A DNA stretch of 15,814 nt, from NCBI GenBank assembly GCA_023271515.1, contig JALPXQ010000025.1, forward strand, positions 1 through 15,814, read 5' to 3'. The translations under genes and the position numbers were made by a program. Positions 1 to 6,514 of this stretch are shown here, one piece after another (the first letter of the stretch is position 1; every line of letters begins with the position of its first letter). Below the pieces are notes generated by a model. That model was not told the DNA's origin. It did no database searches and saw only the letters and a program-made list of their open reading frames with translations. Source of the stretch: Dehalococcoidia bacterium (GTDB lineage Bacteria > Chloroflexota > Dehalococcoidia > SZUA-161 > SpSt-899).

Positions 1-714
1 GACTAAGTAGCAGTTTAAATCTAGTGCTTCAATACTTCTTATGTCGAGATTTCCTAGCCTGGGGTGTCGGAAATAGCTAGAAGAATCAAGCCGAACTTCC
101 TGCATGAAAAATCTCAGAGGTCTTATTATCCAAGGGAGTCCGGACGCTTGATTTTCTCTAATTCCGTCAAATCTAGGCGAGTCGTCCCAACCACTTTCGT
201 CGGAGCGGACCCAGCTAAAAAGACCGTTCTGACCAAAATCCCTAACCAAATAGAACCATTCGTTGAAGAGCTTTAGTTTGGGATAGAGCTTGGAAATGAA
301 ATGCTTATCCTTAGTTTGCTCATAGATCCTCCAGGCTGCCCAAGCAAGTAAGGGCGATTGGGTTATAGAACTCTTATACCTTGGCGCAGCAATGTGAGGT
401 ATCATTCCATTCTTAAGTTGAGTCGAGGTATGCGTGAGAACTATCTCTTTCGCTATCTCTGGATTTATAAGCAACCAGATTTGGCTTATAAAAGCGGCAT
501 CCCAAAGCCAAGACTTCTGATATCTTCCACCGGGAACGGCGTAGAGACCTTGCAAGTTTCCAGAGGGCTTCCTTAAGTTCATAAGTAGTTCTGAGCCTAT
601 CGCCTCGCAGGCCTTGTTGGCTATAGGGTCCTCTATTTTACGGAGAAGATCGTCCAGAGCCCCCAAGGGTTCAGCACGATAAGCTCTTTGATAATCAGCT
701 TTTGTAGACACCAT
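1..714 (-). CDS. Clan GH-G (trehalase / GH63-like) glycoside hydrolase, 3' end outside window
   Basis: An open frame runs on the minus strand from ATG at 714 to the window edge (238 codons, no stop), so the C-terminus is missing. The translation has the hallmarks of (alpha/alpha)6-barrel glycosidases. PGGRYQKSWLWDAAF (residues 61-75) resembles trehalase signature 1. ESGWDDSPRFD (173-183) matches the segment holding the general acid, here probably Asp177. LDLNCYL (231-237) matches the conserved 'DLN' segment. No signal peptide is visible, so it probably acts in the cytoplasm on an oligosaccharide or glycosylated small molecule. The start overlaps the end of the upstream methyltransferase gene by 20 bases, suggesting translational coupling. 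The exact family (GH37, GH63 or a mannosylglycerate-hydrolase-like group) and substrate cannot be fixed from this part. The fold call is firm; the specificity is unknown. Confidence 0.85.
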   Translation of the reverse strand, partial: MVSTKADYQRAYRAEPLGALDDLLRKIEDPIANKACEAIGSELLMNLRKPSGNLQGLYAVPGGRYQKSWLWDAAFISQIWLLINPEIAKEIVLTHTSTQLKNGMIPHIAAPRYKSSITQSPLLAWAAWRIYEQTKDKHFISKLYPKLKLFNEWFYLVRDFGQNGLFSWVRSDESGWDDSPRFDGIRENQASGLPWIIRPLRFFMQEVRLDSSSYFRHPRLGNLDIRSIEALDLNCYLV

Positions 715-1774
715 ATTTATCCCGGGCTTCTACCAGCGCCAGGATGTTCTCCTCGGGTATGCCTAACCCCAGGTCGCATCCCGGCCCTAAAGCGAAGCTG
801 CAGCGGTCTTTGGCTATCTCCACGGACGTTTTAACCATGGCCTCGACCTCATCAGGGGTGCCCATCAAGATCGTCTGGGTTTGGTCTATGCCAGCCATGA
901 TAGGAAATCTGTCACCGAACTTGCTCACAGCCTCTTCTAACGGGTAATCCGAGCCCGGCCACCAGAACTGGAGCTCTCCTATGTGCTCGCCGAGTTTGCC
1001 GGTGATGAAATCCAGATCCGGCCTCGGACCGCAGATATGGGTAGTAACAGGCAAATGGCGGCCTAGCTTCTCCCTTATCCTCTTAAAAGCCTCCAGCTCG
1101 AGTTGTGCGACTTCCTCATTGAACTCCCTGGGAAGTAGCTCCCTATCGAAGGTGGTCATAGCCCAACAGATATTCGTCAAATTGGGCTTCATGGCCTCGC
1201 AACATCCCACGATGAAATCCACCGTCCAATCGATCATAACCCTCTCTACTGCTTTGAAAACAGCTTCAGGAAAGAAGACGACGTCCCTTAGAAGTTCTTT
1301 AACTCCCACGATAAGGGCCAGATTGGCCACTGGCCCATACCACCCTGACCTCAGAAACACCTTATTCCCTACCTCTTGGGAGACGATATGACAGGCCTTG
1401 AGGTTGACCTGGGCCCTCTCCCCTGCGAAGGGGTCGCGATATTCTAGCTCCTCGTAGATCCTCGGATCTGGCCTCCTGCGATCGGCGAGCGTCTTTCTAG
1501 GGATTATTGCCCTCTCTGTAATCTCCACCTCTACCCCATAGGGCTCGAATGCCCACCACATATCGGTGCTTACGCCGGATATATCAGGCTTGTATTTTTC
1601 AATATAGCGGATGTTGCCCAGCGCCAACTTCTCCGCGTCGAAGGCGAATTGCCGCATCGAAACCCCGCTCAGTGTCCGTGCGATCGTTCCCGACTGGTGC
1701 CAGATGGGTATCTTATCCAGCTTCTCCCCACGCAAATAACAAAGGGCTCTCTCCAGTCCCGTCATCTCGGCCAT
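695..1774 (-). CDS. URO-D-family corrinoid methyltransferase (MtaA/CmuA-like)
   Basis: This 359-aa protein belongs to the uroporphyrinogen decarboxylase superfamily, but its setting points to methyl transfer rather than heme synthesis. It has the zinc-ligand pattern of MtaA/MtbA/CmuA-type methyltransferases: His246-x-Cys248 in THICGPRP, and Cys333 in LGPGCDLG. The N-terminus (GLERALCYLRGEKLDKIP) is typical of these enzymes. The start ATG shares one base with the stop of the corrinoid-protein gene (TAATG), with a GGGGGTG ribosome-binding site inside that gene, so the two are translationally coupled. The inferred role is to move a methyl group between the partner corrinoid protein and a substrate or acceptor in the cytoplasm. 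The methyl donor and acceptor cannot be read from sequence. The glycosidase gene overlapping its 3' end hints at a sugar-linked methylated substrate (inference). Confidence 0.87.
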   Translation of the reverse strand: MAEMTGLERALCYLRGEKLDKIPIWHQSGTIARTLSGVSMRQFAFDAEKLALGNIRYIEKYKPDISGVSTDMWWAFEPYGVEVEITERAIIPRKTLADRRRPDPRIYEELEYRDPFAGERAQVNLKACHIVSQEVGNKVFLRSGWYGPVANLALIVGVKELLRDVVFFPEAVFKAVERVMIDWTVDFIVGCCEAMKPNLTNICWAMTTFDRELLPREFNEEVAQLELEAFKRIREKLGRHLPVTTHICGPRPDLDFITGKLGEHIGELQFWWPGSDYPLEEAVSKFGDRFPIMAGIDQTQTILMGTPDEVEAMVKTSVEIAKDRCSFALGPGCDLGLGIPEENILALVEARDKYGVYKS

Positions 1775-2409
1775 TATTGCACCCCCTTCAGCAGCCTGTT
1801 AACCTCCCTGATCGCCCCCGGCCCATCGGGAGCCCAAGCATCGGCGCCGATTTGCTTCGCCCACCTCTCTGAGGTTACCGCTCCTCCCACGATGACCTTC
1901 GCCCTCTCCCTCAGGCCAGTTGCCTCAAGCAGTTTTATCGCTCCTTCCGGTAAAGGAAAGAACTCTAAGATCATAACTGATAGGGCCACGATGTCCGGCT
2001 TCTCCCTTCTCACCGCCTCGACCACATCCTCAGGGAGGACGATCTCCCCTAGATCGAGGACCTCGAAACCATCCGCCAGGAAGAGAAGCCTGATGATGTC
2101 CTTCCCCAGGTAATGGGAGGAGCCCAATGTGCCAATGATGACCTTGCCCTTAGGCTTGACCTTGAGCTTTACGAGTTCGTAGCCCATCTCGAAGATGGAG
2201 GAAGCAGCCGTGATGTGCGCGATACAGAACTGACCTTCTTCGTACTTCTCCAGAGCTTCGTGAAACGAGTCTAGAAGGGTCTGCACGACGTTCCATCTCG
2301 GCACGCCCGCTTCCAAGGCCCGCTTCACCGCTTCCTCTGTCTCAAAGAAGCGGAGGGAAGAAGAAGCCTCCACTACGGCTTGCAGACATTCTTCCATATT
2401 CTTCTCCAT
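1774..2409 (-). CDS. Corrinoid (cobalamin)-binding protein of a methyltransferase system, MtaC/MtbC-like
   Basis: The 211-aa protein has the usual two-part layout: an N-terminal helical cap (about 1-85) and a Rossmann-type B12-binding domain (about 88-208). The cobalt-ligand loop reads GTLGSSHYLGKD. The lower-ligand His99 and Gly102 are kept, but the Asp of the DxHxxG motif is replaced by Ser97. The later loop LSVMIL (143-148) takes the place of the family SxL motif, and VIVGGA (172-177) is the GG motif that holds the nucleotide tail. It should carry methyl-Co(III) corrinoid and pass the methyl group to or from the URO-D enzyme encoded by the next gene, which overlaps by one base. The start may be the inner ATG at 2397 (Met5): it has GGAG six bases upstream, whereas the ATG at 2409 has no good site. 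Confidence 0.87.
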   Translation of the reverse strand: MEKNMEECLQAVVEASSSLRFFETEEAVKRALEAGVPRWNVVQTLLDSFHEALEKYEEGQFCIAHITAASSIFEMGYELVKLKVKPKGKVIIGTLGSSHYLGKDIIRLLFLADGFEVLDLGEIVLPEDVVEAVRREKPDIVALSVMILEFFPLPEGAIKLLEATGLRERAKVIVGGAVTSERWAKQIGADAWAPDGPGAIREVNRLLKGVQ

Positions 2410-2572
2410 TTGCTGAACGATCTTTCAGCTTCACTATTCGCCTGCCCTCCCCTCGTTTGACACGCCCTTCGCGGCGGGGGTAATCGAGTGTGTGGAGCTA
2501 CCCATTGATCGGGTGAACACTTACCCTTCTGTGACTGATTCCATTCATCTGGCGAGAGGCTTTTCTTCCCCG

Positions 2573-3346
2573 TCAGCCGACGAGCACCAACCCATACCAT
2601 GAGACGCAGGGGACAGAGTGCTCCGGGTGCTCAGGGAGGATGAGATAGGTCTTCCAGCCCACGCTACGGGCTGTGGCAAAGACGTCCACACCGCAGGCCT
2701 CTAAGGCGGGACGAGGGCGAAGATATTGATAACAGAGTTTGCCCTCAAGCACCGGGCAACGGGGCACCTCTTTACCTACGAAAACCTCACCCGTGAACTC
2801 CGCCAGGAATCTACCGCATAGACAGCAGGGACCACCCTTAAAACCCATCGCCAGATAGTATCCCATATAACCCGCCTCTGTTTCTACAGCAGAGACGATC
2901 CGGTTTAACTCGTTGACACAATCACCGCCTTTACCCAGGAAATCGGGGTAGACATGGTCTTCGACAGGAGGCATGTAGCGCAGAAAGACACCGTATTCGT
3001 ATCCAGATACAATCTTACGCATCTCTTCGGCTGTAGGAGAGTAGGGTGGACACATGGGGCTGGAACCGTAGCCAAAGCACAGGGGGATGATGCATTTCCA
3101 CCGGGCTCGCTCATCGATGACAATCTGGTCGGTGGTGATGACACGGGCTTCGGCCTGGGCTTGCTTGCCCGCCCGTTGGGCTATCTCATTCCCCGCCTTG
3201 ACGGCCACTTTTACCAGAGCTTCGAGGTCTTCTGGAATCACCTCCCCCTTTAACTCTGCCATAGGGCGGTCTTGCTTCTCAGGCAAGGGATAGCGCCGTT
3301 GGGGAAGAATTTCACTTCTCTCTCGAGTGAACTCAGTGTATTCCAC
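2573..3346 (-). CDS. DUF2284 predicted metal-binding protein
   Basis: This 257-aa cysteine-rich protein matches the DUF2284 pattern. It has KCxxxxC (Cys85, Cys90), then FGYGSSPMCPPYSP with Cys99, a central GPCCLCG (Cys174, 175, 177), RCPV (Cys197), Cys205, and the C-terminal RPALEACGVDVFATA with Cys218. The clustered cysteines suggest an Fe-S or other metal site. The molecular role of the family is not established. It is the first gene of the operon with the corrinoid protein and methyltransferase, so a redox or reactivation role for the corrinoid is a reasonable guess. The start is GTG at 3346, chosen for the near-ideal AAGGAGGT seven bases or so upstream; Met29 has no such site. The first ~28 residues are charged and are probably not part of the conserved domain. 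Confidence 0.85.
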   Translation of the reverse strand: MEYTEFTRERSEILPQRRYPLPEKQDRPMAELKGEVIPEDLEALVKVAVKAGNEIAQRAGKQAQAEARVITTDQIVIDERARWKCIIPLCFGYGSSPMCPPYSPTAEEMRKIVSGYEYGVFLRYMPPVEDHVYPDFLGKGGDCVNELNRIVSAVETEAGYMGYYLAMGFKGGPCCLCGRFLAEFTGEVFVGKEVPRCPVLEGKLCYQYLRPRPALEACGVDVFATARSVGWKTYLILPEHPEHSVPCVSWYGLVLVG

Positions 3347-3479
3347 CTGGCCACCTCCTTTGTTAATGATGCCTCAGTTAGAACTCTCCCCTTTGTGCCG
3401 GGCTTCTTATTTTCCCGAGCGGAAAGCTGGAGTAGATTATTAATAAGGCTGGGTAGCATGTCAAAGAGCCGGCATTCCC

Positions 3480-3494
3480 CAGAGATTGTCTCTG
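3480..3494. promoter_or_regulatory. Palindrome just downstream of the predicted start site, possible operator
   Basis: CAGAGA-TTG-TCTCTG is a perfect 6-bp inverted repeat with a 3-base centre. It lies about 16-30 bases past the predicted transcription start of the minus-strand operon, a usual place for a repressor site. In RNA it would be a small hairpin. No regulator gene is visible nearby. Confidence 0.35.
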
Positions 3495-3516
3495 TAGGGT
3501 ACCGTCCTTGCCTGAT

Positions 3517-3545
3517 AGTCTACAACCTCAGCAACCGTTTGTCAA
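3517..3545 (-). promoter_or_regulatory. Sigma70-type promoter of the DUF2284-corrinoid-methyltransferase-glycosidase operon
   Basis: Reading the minus strand, a perfect TTGACA (3545-3540) is followed after exactly 17 bases by TAGACT (3522-3517; four of six consensus positions). Transcription would start near 3510, leaving a leader of about 160 bases before the GTG at 3346. The score is by eye only. Confidence 0.6.
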
Positions 3546-3654
3546 CACATCGTTTCCGCAGTTTATCTTTTGGGTGGATAGGGGGTGACCCTGGGGTGGT
3601 CAAAAGAGAAGATTGTTAACTTGGAGAAGTCCTTGATTAGAGTCTAATGCAAAA

Positions 3655-3799
3655 CTACCACTCCATCACATCGCTGCCGCAGATGCCGCTGGCGATCATC
3701 TTCACCGGCAGCTCGCCGGGGCCAACCTGGGAGACTGGCATCTCCTCCAGCCGCACGTCGGGATTGTTGTAGTACGTGGCGACGGGCACGACACCTCAT
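3655..3799 (-). pseudogene. N-terminal remnant of a zinc-dependent medium-chain alcohol dehydrogenase
   Basis: On the minus strand the frame from 3789 down to a TAG at 3655-3657 encodes about 44 residues. They include TYYNNPDVRLEEMPV and VKMIASGICGSDVMEW, the N-terminus of sorbitol/threonine-type medium-chain dehydrogenases, with the catalytic-zinc Cys in GICGSD. The family normally continues for about 300 more residues; here it stops at TAG and no further homology is seen below 3655. The expected ATG at 3799 is in a different frame, so there is also a frameshift in the first few codons. That ATG overlaps the stop (ATGA) of the methyltransferase reading frame, which indicates a former two-gene operon. 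A dead fragment is the best reading. Its codons are more GC-rich than those of the methyltransferase. Confidence 0.75.
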
Positions 3800-4591
3800 C
3801 CCCCACTTTTCCTGGTCACCAGCAGGATGTTCTCATCAAACCACCCCACCTTGTCGGGGGAGCTGAAATTGTTGAGGATATTCTCGCAAAACCCCCTGAG
3901 CGCAGCTTGAAATTCGTCCTTTCGATGGAGAGAAGGTAGAGTAATGACTGTTTCTGGCCTGGTTGATAAGCCGGCTCAGCGTGGAATTTCGCCAATACTT
4001 GAATTTCTTGATGGATTCCACTACGAGAGAGTCTATCAGCTTTGTCATTTCTTCCATTTCCCATAGCTCGTGCAGACGACTCTCCTTTTCCAGGAAAAGG
4101 GGGAAATGCCTGCCCCAGATGTTCCTTGCGTTCTGGCTTCTCAAACGAGTGTAGATGAAGATTCTACCACCATCTCTTAAGACCCTGCTCATCTCGTCCA
4201 TGAACCTCACGAAGTCGAAATGATGGATAGCATTAAAAGAGAAGATACAGTCCATAGAGTGATCCGCCAGTGGAACACTCTCTGCCAGCGATTTTATCGT
4301 CCTGAAGTTTGTTATTCCCGCCGCTCTTAGACAATCGGAGGTCACCTTCAGCATTGACTCATTAAAGTCGACGCATGTCAAGTGGAGGTTCTCCAGGTGT
4401 CGAAAGAGTTTCAGGCAGTATCTTCCTGCGCCACAGCCGATGTCGGCAGCCTCTATTTTCTGGAGGCCATTTAGTTTATCCGTGATGAACAGAATTGGCT
4501 CTAAATCAGTCGTCCTGATGTCGTTGTACGAAGCAGCCACTCTCGAGAAATGGTCAAGCACGTCTCGATTGGTAGTGATTACTTTCGTCAT
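3796..4591 (-). pseudogene. Class I SAM-dependent methyltransferase with a +1 frameshift near the 3' end
   Basis: From ATG at 4591 the frame encodes a methyltransferase with SAM motif I ADIGCGAGRYCLKL, an acidic loop VDFNESML, and SFNAIHHFDF and VLRDGGRIFIY of the Methyltransf_11 fold. As read, it leaves the family after HYSTF and ends at 3836 in a low-complexity tail. One frame over, the same DNA gives HRKDEFQAALRGF, then NNFSSPDKVGWFDENILL and VTRKSGG, ending at TGA 3798-3796. This is a natural methyltransferase C-terminus. The span 4591-3796 is 796 bases, exactly one over a multiple of three, so a single extra base around 3927-3934 (TTCTCTCC) explains the break. It may be a real mutation or a sequencing error; without it the protein would be about 264 aa. 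The start is preferred over an ATG at 4624 because of GGGGG seven bases upstream. The substrate is unknown. Confidence 0.75.
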
Positions 4592-4723
4592 GAAACTGCC
4601 CCCTTTCCTCCGGATTTTTCGCAATTATCTCCCCCTGGTGTCGTCGCCGGGGGAGAGGGTATTGTCAAGTTCCAGATCCCACTCCCCCCTTCTCACGACC
4701 AGACTTGTACCAGCTAGTGAAGC

Positions 4724-4789
4724 TCCCCGCCCAAAGGGCGGGGCATCTCAGCGGAAGGACCATTATAGGGGGTTGGCTGCCCCCTATAA
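4724..4789. repeat. Paired GC-rich hairpins, possible relic of an insertion-sequence end
   Basis: Stem one is CCCCGCCC-AAA-GGGCGGGG (4724-4742). Stem two is TTATAGGGGG, a 7-base loop, then CCCCCTATAA (4763-4789). Read on the minus strand, stem two with its flank has the pattern GGGGGTTnnAGGGGG-loop-CCCCCT, also seen at 5210-5237 and 12720-12750. Stem one resembles the subterminal hairpins near right ends of IS200/IS605-type elements, but no tnpA or tnpB remnant is visible, so this is only a suggestion. Confidence 0.5.
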
Positions 4790-4942
4790 CCCCCGCTAAG
4801 CGGATGCCATTCAGCCACCCCGGCATCCACTAGATTTTACCGCTTTTGATCACCGACTTCAACTCCCTAACCTGGCAAGCCAGAACCAACAGGTCTGCAA
4901 TGGCCTGGTATTTGTTTCACCGCGGAGCACGCAACATGCAGC

Positions 4943-5034
4943 ATTCAGCCATCAGTGTTCAGCACCTCACGAATGAACGAGGCAAGCATGCGCTTGAACT
5001 GTCAGCCTTCAACTGAAAGCTGACTGCTGACTGC
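4943..5034. repeat. Degenerate heptamer-spaced TCAGC repeats and a small hairpin
   Basis: Three consecutive 7-base units, ATTCAGC CATCAGT GTTCAGC (4943-4963), share a TCAG core. Further on, TGACTGC occurs twice in tandem (5021-5034), beside a small imperfect inverted repeat CAGC...GCTG. TTTGGAT also occurs twice at 5110-5123. The unit sequences differ but the 7-base period recurs. Confidence 0.5.
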
Positions 5035-5125
5035 TTACACATCAAGAAATCTCAGCCAGCTCGGCGATCTCTGCGGTGAACGTTATTCTTTTGCCATTTC
5101 GCGCAAGACTTTGGATTTTGGATAC

Positions 5126-5155
5126 TTGACACAGGGACATCAAAACCTTTATCAT
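5126..5155 (+). promoter_or_regulatory. Sigma70-type promoter for the NEW3/ABC exporter operon
   Basis: TTGACA (5126-5131) is followed after 18 bases by TATCAT (5150-5155; five of six consensus positions). Transcription would start near 5162, placing the two-hairpin repeat element at the very 5' end of the message and giving a leader of about 120 bases before ATG 5283. Confidence 0.65.
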
Positions 5156-5162
5156 ATTCATA

Positions 5163-5237
5163 GTAAAGGGGCGAAGCCCCTTTACGAACGCAGGAACACG
5201 ACGGCCTTAGGGGGTTTCAGGGGGATTCTCCCCCTGA
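5163..5237 (+). repeat. Two-hairpin repeat element, copy 1
   Basis: Hairpin A is GTAAAGGGGC-GAA-GCCCCTTTAC (5163-5185; 10-bp stem). Hairpin B is TCAGGGGG-ATTCT-CCCCCTGA (5217-5237), preceded by TTAGGGGGTT. About 25 bases separate the end of A from the AGGGGG run. The same A-spacer-B arrangement is found in inverted orientation at 12719-12793, so this is a dispersed repeat and not a local accident. Here it lies in the 5' leader of the exporter operon. Confidence 0.75.
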
Positions 5238-5282
5238 TGATCTTGTCCGAAGGCTGAGTTGGCAAACAGGAGGTACTCCAGT

Positions 5283-6512
5283 ATGAGCAAGTTTGCGAGG
5301 GTCGGTGTTTCTTTAGTGCTTGCCCTGATGCTTCTTAGCAGCATCGCAGGGCCCCACGTTGCGGTGGCTGAAGAGCCGGAAAGGGGCATCTCACTCTACG
5401 CCGTCTTTCCCGACGTGGTTGTCCCGCTTGGTGATGAGGAAGTTGAGCTTTCCCTAACGGTGGCCAATACCGGGGAGGTTGTGGAGAACCTGCGCCTCCT
5501 GGTGATTTCTGCGCCGGACGGCTGGGATTATCGATTTGAGGCCGGCTGGCCGAAGAAGATCGTCCGTGCCGTGACCCTGCCTCCCAGAGATGCGGATGAA
5601 TCCAGGCAGAGCTTGACCTTCACCGTTACACCTCCCGGGGATGTCAAGGTTGGTGACTACCGGTTTGCCTTGAAGGCAGTCACTCAGGATGGGTTTCTGG
5701 AGGCCGAGCTTCAGCTTACCATCGGCCTCTCCGGGGAACCGGTTCTCCCGGGATTTGAGGTGGTGGAGCTAACCACCGATTTTCCGGCTCTTGAAGGCAC
5801 TCCGGGGGACAGATTTGAATTCACCGTCACCATAGCGAATAAGGGGGGAGAAGACCTTGTTTTTGATCTGGCGGCCATGATACCGCGGGGGTGGGGCGTG
5901 TTCTTTTCTCCAGGATGGCGACCTGAGAGAATACGTTCCCTGCCGGTAGAGGCGGGACGCAGCGAGGATGTCAAGGTCACCCTCCTCACACCTCCCCATG
6001 TCGAAGCGGGTGAATACCCGATTATGTTCCAGGCAAGCTCAGGGGATATCGTTGGAACCATCGATCTCGAGGCGATAATCACCGGCACGTATGAACTCCT
6101 CGTTGATACCATTGTGGGAGGTGTTCCCGGCCTGTTAAATACCCGGGCCACCGCCGGCCAACCCACTCACATAACGCTGGCTTTAGGGAATGCGGGAACG
6201 GCAGCGCTGGATGACTTTTCGTTTACCTCCCGCAAACCTGAAGGCTGGACTATAACCTTCGATCCGGACGAGCTTGCCTCCCTTGATGCCGGGCAAGTGA
6301 GGGAAATCGCCGTGACCATTGAGCCGCCAGGCAGAGCTATAGCCGGGGATTATATGGTCAATCTGAGAATCTCCAGTGACCAGGCCGCTGAGAACCTTGA
6401 TTTCAGGGTAACGGTGGAAACGCCCACCATCTGGGGTTGGGTGGGGATGGCCATCGTGATACTCGTGCTGGCTGCACTGCTGGGAATCTTCGCCACCTTG
6501 AAAAGGAGATAA
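5283..6512 (+). CDS. Secreted, membrane-anchored NEW3-repeat protein
   Basis: The 409-aa product starts with a signal peptide (charged MSKFARVG, then a hydrophobic run to about residue 25, with likely cleavage near VAVAEEPE). Three repeated beta-sandwich modules of about 100 residues follow, each resembling NEW3 (NPCBM-associated, CARDB-like) domains. Each has a VANTG/IANKGG/LGNAG turn, a 'GW' segment (PDGWDYRF, PRGWGVFF, PEGWTITF) and a PP-x-GDY/AGEY/AGDY end. A C-terminal membrane helix (VGMAIVILVLAALLGIFATL) with KRR at the end anchors it, leaving the modules outside. The ATG at 5283 is preferred: AGGAGGT lies nine bases upstream, inside the longer TTG-started frame. The ATPase gene starts two bases after its stop, so it is probably a substrate-capture or assembly partner of the ABC system. 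The ligand is unknown. Confidence 0.87.
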   Translation: MSKFARVGVSLVLALMLLSSIAGPHVAVAEEPERGISLYAVFPDVVVPLGDEEVELSLTVANTGEVVENLRLLVISAPDGWDYRFEAGWPKKIVRAVTLPPRDADESRQSLTFTVTPPGDVKVGDYRFALKAVTQDGFLEAELQLTIGLSGEPVLPGFEVVELTTDFPALEGTPGDRFEFTVTIANKGGEDLVFDLAAMIPRGWGVFFSPGWRPERIRSLPVEAGRSEDVKVTLLTPPHVEAGEYPIMFQASSGDIVGTIDLEAIITGTYELLVDTIVGGVPGLLNTRATAGQPTHITLALGNAGTAALDDFSFTSRKPEGWTITFDPDELASLDAGQVREIAVTIEPPGRAIAGDYMVNLRISSDQAAENLDFRVTVETPTIWGWVGMAIVILVLAALLGIFATLKRR

Positions 6513-6514
6513 CC

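Larger units (their letters stand above)
4592..5282. other. 691-bp intergenic region rich in hairpins and short repeats, no gene seen
   Basis: No credible coding frame was found on either strand. The region holds a stem TCTCCCCC/GGGGGAGA (4628-4656), a GC-rich stem pair (4724-4789), a stem GGATGCC/GGCATCC (4802-4828), heptamer-spaced repeats (4943-5034 and 5110-5123), a promoter (5126-5155) and a two-hairpin element (5163-5237). It separates the divergent methyltransferase remnant from the exporter operon. The density of repeats suggests a site that has collected mobile or repetitive sequence. Confidence 0.6.

Noticed and set aside
64..576. Plus-strand frames of about 70 aa at the left edge
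   Set aside because: They lie antisense to the partial glycosidase, whose conserved motifs on the minus strand are unmistakable.
2373..2600. 75-aa minus-strand frame between DUF2284 and the corrinoid gene
   Set aside because: It runs into the corrinoid gene in another frame and has an arbitrary composition with no family resemblance; treated as a shadow of a 163-base spacer.
3250..3459. Small minus-strand frame (69 aa) spanning the leader and start of the DUF2284 gene
   Set aside because: It overlaps the DUF2284 gene in another frame, lacks a convincing ribosome-binding site and shows no recognisable domain; a leader peptide cannot be excluded but is not supported.
3347..3516. Cobalamin riboswitch in the leader of the corrinoid operon
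   Set aside because: Expected on biological grounds, but the leader lacks a B12-box-like GCCACTG segment and the length and folds do not fit.
4663..4668. TTGACA on the minus strand upstream of the methyltransferase remnant as a promoter
   Set aside because: A good -35 box, but no acceptable -10 box at 16-18 bases.
4943..5123. CRISPR array
   Set aside because: Repeat units are 7 bases, degenerate and without spacers of constant length; no cas gene is present.
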